Assembly: GCA_902580135.1 (NCBI GenBank)
Contig: CACHJL010000012.1
Location: 1 to 34,643, forward strand
Length of the DNA: 34,643 nucleotides
DNA from: an uncultured Pelagibacteraceae bacterium
GTDB taxonomy: Bacteria > Pseudomonadota > Alphaproteobacteria > Pelagibacterales > Pelagibacteraceae
Direction of reading: 5' to 3'
Both the position numbers and the translations under genes were made by a program. The notes beneath the pieces are model-generated. The model saw nothing but the letters and a program-made list of their open reading frames with translations. It had not been told where the DNA came from and made no database searches. Below are positions 27,514 to 34,643 of the stretch, piece after piece (the first letter of the stretch is position 1; the number at the start of each line of letters is the position of its first letter).

Positions 27514-28857
27514 TTAATTTTTTTTGCTTTTAGAATAGTTGGTAATTCCAGTTCTAAGTTTTTCAATAATTTCATCAATATGTTTTTTTTCACATATAAA
27601 CATCGGAGCAATAATCAAACAATCCCCTGTAGCTTTAAAATTAACTCCAGCTTCATAACAATGTTTAAAACAAGTAAAACCTGCTGCTCCTGGTTTTTTA
27701 TCCATTTTCATATCTATTCCACCCATCATTCCGTATCCTCTTATATTTTCAACAGCATCTAAATCTTTAAGAGACATTAAACCTTCTTGAAAGTATGGAG
27801 ACATTTCTTTTGCTCTTTTAAATATATCTTCTTTTTCAAAAATTTCTTGAACAGCTAATCCAGCGGCAACTGAAATAGGAATTCCAGAATATGTGTATCC
27901 ATGAAATAATTCAATCGCACCTTGAGGTGAATTATCCATTACCGCATCATAAATTTCTTCTTTACAAGCAACTGCCCCAAGAGGAACTATTCCATTTGTT
28001 GTAGCCTTAGCCATAGTCAATAGGTCTGGGGTTACGCCATATTCTTGTGAAGCGAAAGGTGATCCAGTTCTTCCCCATCCTGTAATTACTTCATCGAATA
28101 TTAATAAAATTCCATGCTTGTCACAGATTTCTCTTAACCTCTGCAAATACCCTTTTGGTGGAACTAATGTGCCTGTAGAGCCTGCAATAGGTTCAACAAT
28201 ACATGCTGCAATATTTTCTGCTCCAAAATTTGTACAAATTCTTTCCAAGTCATTTGCTATTTCTGCTCCAGTTTCTGGTTGCCCTGAAATAAATTTGTGT
28301 TCAGGTAAGTGTGTATGTCTCATGTGGACTACACCGGGCATCAAAACACTAGCAAATGTTTTAACATTATTTATCATTCCCCCAACTGAAGTGGCTCCAA
28401 TGTTCATTCCATGGTAAGCTCTTTCTCTTCCTACAAATCTAAATCTGTGCCCTTGGCCTCTAGCTTTGTGATAGGCTATTGAAATTTTGATAGCTGTTTC
28501 AACAGCTGTTGATCCACATATTGTATAAAAAATTCTATTTAAATTTCCTGGTGTATGTTTTGCAATTTTTGTAGCAAGCTCAAAAGAACCTCCAAATCCC
28601 TGTTGAAAAGGTTGGGCATAATCAAGTTTTCTTAATTGATTTGTTACTGCATTTATTATTTCTTCTCTTCCATGGCCTAAAGGATTACAAAACAATCCTG
28701 AGCTAGCATCTATTTGAGTTTGCCCTTGGTGATTTTTTAAATAAACCCCTTTAGCTTCAGTAATTAATCTAGGATTAGCTTTAAAATCTCTGTTAGATGA
28801 AAATGGCATCCAGTGTTCATTTAGAGAGTTTGGAATTTCTGGTTTTTCTGAGCTCAT
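27514..28857 (-). CDS. tpa: Class III aminotransferase, likely taurine--pyruvate aminotransferase
   Basis: 447 aa; LLIFDEVITGWGRTG, MAKATTNGIVPLGAV PLP motif; co-oriented with ald and divergent from tauABC-like genes. Confidence 0.72.
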   Translation of the reverse strand: MSSEKPEIPNSLNEHWMPFSSNRDFKANPRLITEAKGVYLKNHQGQTQIDASSGLFCNPLGHGREEIINAVTNQLRKLDYAQPFQQGFGGSFELATKIAKHTPGNLNRIFYTICGSTAVETAIKISIAYHKARGQGHRFRFVGRERAYHGMNIGATSVGGMINNVKTFASVLMPGVVHMRHTHLPEHKFISGQPETGAEIANDLERICTNFGAENIAACIVEPIAGSTGTLVPPKGYLQRLREICDKHGILLIFDEVITGWGRTGSPFASQEYGVTPDLLTMAKATTNGIVPLGAVACKEEIYDAVMDNSPQGAIELFHGYTYSGIPISVAAGLAVQEIFEKEDIFKRAKEMSPYFQEGLMSLKDLDAVENIRGYGMMGGIDMKMDKKPGAAGFTCFKHCYEAGVNFKATGDCLIIAPMFICEKKHIDEIIEKLRTGITNYSKSKKN

Positions 28858-28923
28858 AATTTATTTTTTTATGTTTGCAATTTCTTCTAGACTAGTTTTT
28901 TTTAATTAAACAGCAAATAAATT

Positions 28924-28971
28924 AAACAATTAAAAAGAATACAACTTCAGATTGTTAATTGTTTATTCTTT
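28924..28971. promoter_or_regulatory. Interleaved inverted repeats in tpa/tauA divergent intergenic region
   Basis: AAACAATTAA (28924-28933)/TTAATTGTTT (28955-28964) and AAAGAATA (28934-28941)/TATTCTTT (28964-28971). Confidence 0.35.
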
Positions 28972-29060
28972 AATAAATTCTAGCTAATTCTTAGTTTACT
29001 TAGCCATTGGAATACACTTTAATGTGTTACGTAAATTAAATTTAATTAACAGGAGATAAA

Positions 29061-30002
29061 ATGAAAAAAATAATAAGTTTTATTCTTGGAAGTTTGTTTG
29101 CTCTCAATTTGTCAATTTCAGCCGCCAATGCTGCTGCTAATGAAGTGAGAGTTGCTTTCTTCTTAGAATGGCCAACTCCAAACCAAGAAGATAAAGTGAA
29201 AGGCACTTATGAAAAGGCTTTAGGTGTACCAGTAAAATGGACAAACTTCACAAATGGTGGAGCAATGACTGATGCTATGTTGGCAGGAGATATTGATATT
29301 TCGTATTCTCAAGGTTTAGTACCTTTTATCAATGCTGTAAAATCTAATGCACCTTTAAAACTTGTAGATATTGCAATGGAATATGGAATGGGTGGTACTA
29401 CTTGTGTAACTTCTAATGCATCTGGAATTACAAAAGCAAACGCATCTGAATTAGAAGGTAAAAAAGTTGCAGTTCCACTAGGAACAATGGCTGAATACGT
29501 ATTTGATGAAAGTATGAAAGTTGTTGGAGCTGACAGAGGTAAAATGGATGTTATTCAAATGGACCCTGAAGAAGGTGCTGCTGCATTAGTAAGTGGTGAT
29601 GTTGTTATGGCTTGCCTATTTGGTGGTAACTCTATCAAAGCAGCAACAGCAGTTGGTTCAAGACTTTTAACTGTTCAAGAAGCTAGAGATGCTGGTATTT
29701 TGGGTATTGATATTACATCTGTAACTGACAAATTCATGAAAGAAAATCCAGGAATGTTAAGAACTTTCATAGAAGTAACTCATGAAGCAAACGCAAGATA
29801 CGCATCTGGTAAATCAGATATGAATGTGATTGCTAAAGATGCTGAAATGAAACTTGCTGATATGAAAGAAACTATTGGTGGATTTAAATTTCTAACTCCA
29901 GAAGAAACTAAACAGTCTATGGAGAGTGGTAATCTTGATGGTTTCCTAAAAGGTATGGGAACACCTGATGGAGCTGTAGATACTAGTTTCTTACCTCTAT
30001 AA
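29061..30002 (+). CDS. tauA: Taurine/sulfonate ABC transporter substrate-binding protein
   Basis: 313 aa; signal peptide, EVRVAFFLEWPTPNQ, NMT1/SsuA-like fold, AGGAG SD, followed by ATPase and permease. Confidence 0.82.
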   Translation: MKKIISFILGSLFALNLSISAANAAANEVRVAFFLEWPTPNQEDKVKGTYEKALGVPVKWTNFTNGGAMTDAMLAGDIDISYSQGLVPFINAVKSNAPLKLVDIAMEYGMGGTTCVTSNASGITKANASELEGKKVAVPLGTMAEYVFDESMKVVGADRGKMDVIQMDPEEGAAALVSGDVVMACLFGGNSIKAATAVGSRLLTVQEARDAGILGIDITSVTDKFMKENPGMLRTFIEVTHEANARYASGKSDMNVIAKDAEMKLADMKETIGGFKFLTPEETKQSMESGNLDGFLKGMGTPDGAVDTSFLPL

Positions 30003-30023
30003 TTAATAGAGAAAGAAAAATTT

Positions 30024-30062
30024 AATAGGCGCCAATTTAAATAATTGGTGCCTATTTTTTTA
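30024..30062 (+). terminator. Intrinsic terminator/attenuator between tauA and tauB
   Basis: AATAGGCGCCAATT-TAAAT-AATTGGTGCCTATTTTTTTT: 14-bp stem with one G-U (only on + RNA) and U-tract. Confidence 0.85.
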
Positions 30063-30090
30063 GTAAAAATTCAAATATAAAGTTAGTCTT

Positions 30091-30888
30091 ATGAGCGATC
30101 TAGTTTCTCTAAATCTTAATATGATTTTCAAAAGTCCAAAAGGAGAAACGGTTCACGCTTTAAAAGATGTAAGTTTTACTTTAAAAAAAGGTGAATTGCT
30201 TACAGTACTTGGACCCTCTGGCTGTGGAAAAACAACTTTACTTAATATAGCAGCTGGATTTTTAAGACCTACCTCTGGAAAACTTACTCTTAATGAAAAA
30301 GAGATAGATGGGCCTGGAGTTGAAAGAGGAATGGTTTTTCAACAAGGTGCTCTGTTTGAGTGGTTAACAGTTGCTGAAAATGTAAACTTTGGACTTCGAA
30401 TGAAACAAGAAAATCATGAAGTAACAGCAAAAAAGGTTGAAGAGTGGCTAGATATAGTTGGATTAAAAGGTTTTGGAAACACTCCTACCTATCAATTATC
30501 TGGAGGTATGCAGCAAAGAGTGGCTCTTGCCAGATGCTTAATAAATGACCCTGATTTGATTTTGATGGATGAGCCATTAGGTGCACTAGATGCATTAACT
30601 AGAGAGAAGATGCAATCTTTAGTTTTAAAAATTTGGAAAGAAACAGGAAAAACAATTATTTTAATTACACACTCAGTTGAGGAGGCATTGTTGCTTGGTG
30701 AAAGACTATATGTGATGGCACCAAGACCGGGCAGAATACATAAAGAGTACAAACTTCCTTTTGCAGAAATGGGATTAAAAGAAGATTTAAGAGAAATTAA
30801 AAAAAATAAAGAATTTTCATCAAAGAGAGAGGAAATTTTATCTATGATCTGGAATATGGAAGAAGAAATCATGGGTAAAGAAAACTAA
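30091..30888 (+). CDS. tauB: Taurine/sulfonate ABC transporter ATPase
   Basis: LGPSGCGKTTLLNIAAGFLRPTSG, QLSGGMQQRVALARCL, LILMDEPLGALDALTREKM. Confidence 0.88.
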   Translation: MSDLVSLNLNMIFKSPKGETVHALKDVSFTLKKGELLTVLGPSGCGKTTLLNIAAGFLRPTSGKLTLNEKEIDGPGVERGMVFQQGALFEWLTVAENVNFGLRMKQENHEVTAKKVEEWLDIVGLKGFGNTPTYQLSGGMQQRVALARCLINDPDLILMDEPLGALDALTREKMQSLVLKIWKETGKTIILITHSVEEALLLGERLYVMAPRPGRIHKEYKLPFAEMGLKEDLREIKKNKEFSSKREEILSMIWNMEEEIMGKEN

Positions 30889-32814
30889 ATGTTAACTCAA
30901 TTTTTAACTATCTTAATATTTGTAGCAATTATTGGATGTATCCTTTATGGGAGACGATTAATTAAAACGGAAAAAGTTGATGCAGTTTTCGGTAATCCTG
31001 AAAGAGCTAAAGGCGGCACACATTGGGTAATTGTTGGCTCTAGTGCAATTTTATTAGTTTGGCTTTATTATTCTTGGGATATAGCAAAAGGTTTTTATCC
31101 AAAATCAGCAAATGAATTGTGCCAAGTAGCTAAAATTAATGAGTCATTGTTAGGATTAAAATATCAATTTCCTATTGAAGAAAGAGAATTCAAAAGTACC
31201 TCAATAATAAAAATTGAAAACAAGAATCTTCAAAGAGTTACAAATGAAATACAAAATTCATCAGATCTTAATGATCAACAAAAAAATATTTTAGTTAGAT
31301 ATATTGATCAAACTAAAAAATTAATTCCATTGCTAACTAATGAAGACTTGATGGAGATGAATACAAAACTTGAAATTCAGGAGCTCACTGAACAAATTAA
31401 ACTTCTGAGTTCTGATTTTCAAAAAAAAGATTATCCATTTGAAACAGCAGAACAAAAAGCTGAAAGACTAAAAGCTGTTTCAGAGCAAGGTAGTTGGGGT
31501 ATCATAACGGTTAGGACTGGTACTGGATCAATAGAAAATACTATTGAAGTTCCAATGGTTCCTGAGACTAATAAAGGTTTAAAATTCGATTATGCTGCAA
31601 AAGAACTTAAGCTTATAAATGATAAATTCTTTAAGTTAAGAAATCATAACCTGCAGTTCAAAAATTCAATTAAAAAATTAAAAGATGAAATTAAATCTTA
31701 TAGAAAAAGTTTAGATGATAGTGATGAGATCGCATCAACTTTTGCAAAAGATATTGTTAAAATAGCAAGACGAATTGAATACGCAAGTATTTACCCTCCA
31801 GCTGCTTTAAATGAAATGAAAAACGCAATTATTGAATTTGATAATGTACAAAAAGATCAACAAGGCGGGTTATGGTTAATTGATTTAATTCTGTTTCCAG
31901 CAGGTACAATTGTTTCAAGTGGCACAAGTTGTTCAGAACAAGGTTCGGGAAGATGGTTACCAAAGCCTTCTGATACATTTAACAAGTTTGTACTGATGTC
32001 TAAACCAAGCATTGGATACAAAAATATCCCACTCCTATGGATAGAAATGATTGATGTTAGCTCAATTATAGGCTTTATTTTACCTGATTGGATAGCAGAT
32101 ATTTTACCAGGAGAGTACCCAGTTCATACAAATGAAGGTGTTGTTAAGCAAAACTTTAAAGGGAAAGTTCTTAAAATTGTAACTGGGGACTTTAAATTAT
32201 TTAAGATCCCTGTTCCTTATGGGCATATTTGGGATTCTTTCTTAAGAGTATTTTTAGGTTTGGTGTTTGGAATAATTATTGGAGTACCACTAGGATTATT
32301 TATGGGATTAAATAGATTTGCTAAAGGTTTCTTCGATCCATTAATAGAGTTATATAGACCAGTTCCCCCATTAGCTTGGGCACCTTTAATCATTTCAGTA
32401 CTTGGAATTGATAACACTGGTAAAGTATTTTTATTGTTCATGGTCTCACTATCAATCATGATTATTTCTGCCAGAGCTGGTGCATCAGGTACTCAACTTT
32501 CAAAAATTCATGCCGCACATTCGCTAGGGGCATCAAAAAGACAAATACTAAGACATGTTATTTTTCCAAACTCCTTACCAGAAATATTAACAGGAATAAG
32601 AGTTGCTGTGGGTATGTGTTGGGGAACTTTAGTTGCTGCAGAATTTTTAGCAGGTACAACTGGTATAGGTTTTGTTGAAAACGTTGCTAAAAAATACTTC
32701 CAATATGAAGTTATTTGGATAACAATATTTATTATGGGAATGCTTGGTCTACTATTTGATATAACTTTAAGAAAAATAATTGATAAGACTATACCTTGGA
32801 GAGGCAAAGGTTAA
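30889..32814 (+). CDS. tauC: Taurine/sulfonate ABC transporter permease with ~440-aa N-terminal extension
   Basis: C-terminal ~200 aa is a BPD_transp_1 permease core (IWDSFLRVFLGLVFGIIIGVPLGLFMGLN..., EAA loop AHSLGASKRQILRHVIFPNSLPEILTGIR); N-terminal part has 2 TM segments and coiled-coil-rich region. Confidence 0.82.
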   Translation: MLTQFLTILIFVAIIGCILYGRRLIKTEKVDAVFGNPERAKGGTHWVIVGSSAILLVWLYYSWDIAKGFYPKSANELCQVAKINESLLGLKYQFPIEEREFKSTSIIKIENKNLQRVTNEIQNSSDLNDQQKNILVRYIDQTKKLIPLLTNEDLMEMNTKLEIQELTEQIKLLSSDFQKKDYPFETAEQKAERLKAVSEQGSWGIITVRTGTGSIENTIEVPMVPETNKGLKFDYAAKELKLINDKFFKLRNHNLQFKNSIKKLKDEIKSYRKSLDDSDEIASTFAKDIVKIARRIEYASIYPPAALNEMKNAIIEFDNVQKDQQGGLWLIDLILFPAGTIVSSGTSCSEQGSGRWLPKPSDTFNKFVLMSKPSIGYKNIPLLWIEMIDVSSIIGFILPDWIADILPGEYPVHTNEGVVKQNFKGKVLKIVTGDFKLFKIPVPYGHIWDSFLRVFLGLVFGIIIGVPLGLFMGLNRFAKGFFDPLIELYRPVPPLAWAPLIISVLGIDNTGKVFLLFMVSLSIMIISARAGASGTQLSKIHAAHSLGASKRQILRHVIFPNSLPEILTGIRVAVGMCWGTLVAAEFLAGTTGIGFVENVAKKYFQYEVIWITIFIMGMLGLLFDITLRKIIDKTIPWRGKG

Positions 32815-32833
32815 GTAGATACATTTTAAAGAA

Positions 32834-33343
32834 CTAGACCTTTTTCACAAAACCAATAGCGGCACCAATGGACGTCAAAAATCCAGCTAACGGTAAAATC
32901 GCAACTGCGTATTTTTTTGGCATATAATTCTCTTTAAACTCAATACCTTGCATACTAATTTCAAAATACCACATCTCCCAATACTTTCCTCGCATACCCT
33001 CAACAAGTTCAATTCCATAAATTATCAATACGATACCAATTACCATAATCATAATTTTCCAAAACTGGCGTATATATAGCGACAATCTGCTTGGTAATTT
33101 TTCATAAATTAAATTTAAAGCTACGTGTTCATGGTCTCTGGCTGTCAGAGAAAGCGCAATAAACATCAACCAAATATTACTTAATACTGTTAGCAGATCT
33201 CCCCAAACCGGAGGGTTGTTAAAAACATATCGCATAGTAACGTTATAAAGAGTAAAACCAACCATCGCAGCCAATAAAAGTGAACACATAGCTTCCAAAG
33301 TACGATGGATAAAACGATCTATTTTGTTTAAAAATTTTAACAT
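32834..33343 (-). CDS. TRAP transporter small membrane subunit (DctQ family)
   Basis: 169 aa, four TM segments, VGFTLYNVTMRYVFNNPPVWGDLL pattern. Confidence 0.88.
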   Translation of the reverse strand: MLKFLNKIDRFIHRTLEAMCSLLLAAMVGFTLYNVTMRYVFNNPPVWGDLLTVLSNIWLMFIALSLTARDHEHVALNLIYEKLPSRLSLYIRQFWKIMIMVIGIVLIIYGIELVEGMRGKYWEMWYFEISMQGIEFKENYMPKKYAVAILPLAGFLTSIGAAIGFVKKV

Positions 33344-33347
33344 ATAA

Positions 33348-34631
33348 TTAATTACTCAATAAGTTTGGAAGAAACATAGTTAACTCTGGAACAATAAGAA
33401 TAAAAAATAAAAGTAAAAACAACCCAACTAGATAAGGAATTAACGCAATAGCCACCTTTTCTAAACGGACTTGTGCTATTGTTGCAGCTGTAAAGTACGC
33501 GACACCAACAGGTGGTGTTACTGATCCTATTAAGAAGCCAACTATTACAACCATTGCTGCTTGGACCTCAGGAAAGCCGGCTTGAGACATAACGTTCACT
33601 AGTACCGGACCAACAATGATAATGTTAACCGCTGAGTCCATTACCGTTCCAAGAAGAAAAATGAATAGAATCACGGCTAAAATAAATAATATAGGGGAAT
33701 TCGCTAAGCCTAAAAGCCAGGTTTCAAGATCACCGATTGCACCAAGAGAAGTAAGCAACCAACTGAAAGGTCCTGAAGCGGCTATGATAATAAAAACCAT
33801 TGCTGAATTACGGAATGCTCGACGAAAAGCACCAGTGCAGTCTTTCCATTTAATAGTTCGATAAACGAATACACCTGTAAATAACGCAACCATTGCTGTT
33901 ATAGCACCAGCCTCAACAACCGATGCTACGCCACCCATTACTGAACCCACTAAAACCAAAGGTATCAAAAGGGCGAACGAGGATCGATATAATTCTTTAC
34001 CAGCTCGACGTATCGAAAATGATTCATCACTACGTTCGAAGTTATATTTAACTGCGAAGTAATGGTTGATTACCATTATAACAACACCTATCAAAATGCC
34101 TGGAATAATCCCAGCAGCAAATAAAGATGCAATAGAAATCTCAGTTGCATTAGCAAGCACAATCATCATGATGCTAGGTGGAATTATCCCTCCTATAGTG
34201 GAACTTACACCTGTAACCGCAGCTGAAAATGCTGCAGGATAACCTGCTTTCTTCATTGCTGGTAATACTAATGCACCAACTGTAGCTGTATCTGCTACGA
34301 CAGAACCATTCATGCCTGCAAAAAACATACTAACAAGAACATTGACTTGAGCTAACCCCCCTCGTATACGCCCAATCAACGCCCTACTCAAAGCAACTAA
34401 ACGGTCTGTAATCGTGGCACTTGTCATTAACTCACCTGTCAACATAAAGAATGCAATTGCAGTTAATGGAACTGAGTCAATAGCTGTAAACATTTGACTA
34501 GGAATTAAAACAAGAGGCACAGCATCTGTGAGAAGAATATAAACAAATGGAATCAGTATTAATATAAAGCCAATTGGCGCTCCTAATAAAATTAGAAAAA
34601 GGAGCACTACAAGTAAAATAATACTTTCCAT
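33348..34631 (-). CDS. TRAP transporter large membrane subunit (DctM family)
   Basis: 427 aa, PLTAIAFFMLTGELM, GGLAQVNVLVSMFFAGMNGSVVADTATVGALVLPAM, GSVTPPVGVAYFTAA. Confidence 0.93.
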   Translation of the reverse strand: MESIILLVVLLFLILLGAPIGFILILIPFVYILLTDAVPLVLIPSQMFTAIDSVPLTAIAFFMLTGELMTSATITDRLVALSRALIGRIRGGLAQVNVLVSMFFAGMNGSVVADTATVGALVLPAMKKAGYPAAFSAAVTGVSSTIGGIIPPSIMMIVLANATEISIASLFAAGIIPGILIGVVIMVINHYFAVKYNFERSDESFSIRRAGKELYRSSFALLIPLVLVGSVMGGVASVVEAGAITAMVALFTGVFVYRTIKWKDCTGAFRRAFRNSAMVFIIIAASGPFSWLLTSLGAIGDLETWLLGLANSPILFILAVILFIFLLGTVMDSAVNIIIVGPVLVNVMSQAGFPEVQAAMVVIVGFLIGSVTPPVGVAYFTAATIAQVRLEKVAIALIPYLVGLFLLLFFILIVPELTMFLPNLLSN

Positions 34632-34643
34632 AAATACTTATAA

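Noticed and set aside
27580-28417. Plus-strand ORFs inside the aminotransferase
   Set aside because: Shadow ORFs opposite a clear class III aminotransferase.
30492-33864. ORFs 30492-30872 (-), 32217-32459 (-), 32508-32807 (-), 33616-33864 (+)
   Set aside because: Antisense to tauB, tauC and dctM; no independent support.
1-34643. CRISPR arrays, transposons/integrases, tRNA and rRNA genes
   Set aside because: No regularly spaced repeats, transposase motifs or tRNA cloverleaf/TTCRANNC elements noticed on reading; a tRNAscan-SE and CRISPR finder run would be decisive.

Overview
AT-rich alphaproteobacterial chromosome segment. Gene content and architecture (proteorhodopsin-era marine oligotroph style, very short intergenic spaces, taurine and TPP-riboswitch gene sets) look like SAR11/Pelagibacterales, but this is inference from recognition and no search was run. 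The window is framed by two halves of an organosulfonate/taurine pathway. Left (1-7.7 kb): xsc (cut by the window edge), suyAB-like, a TSUP/TauE-type exporter, and an aprM-aprB-aprA operon for sulfite oxidation with an uncharacterised 116-aa ORF and an uncalled 48-aa membrane ORF. Right (26.4-32.8 kb): ald, a class III aminotransferase (tpa-like), tauA-tauB-tauC-like with a very unusual ~440-aa N-terminal extension on the permease, then a compositionally distinct TRAP transporter (dctQ/dctM). Between them is a housekeeping block: HIT, pabC/A/B, MFS, metC-like, mnmA, DUF3553, cysQ, recX, ABA4-like, rhodanese, bcp, amtB, HU, rseP, a TPP riboswitch plus SSS transporter, thioredoxin-like, ybbAP-like, tesA. 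The main unexplained items are: a ~140-nt GC-rich structured region (17441-17580) with two interleaved helices, a hairpin and a long-range stem; several unannotated small ORFs (27, 48, 52, 58 aa); the extended TauC; the 116-aa apr-operon ORF; and paired palindromes between xsc and suyA. No tRNA, rRNA, CRISPR array or transposon was recognised.
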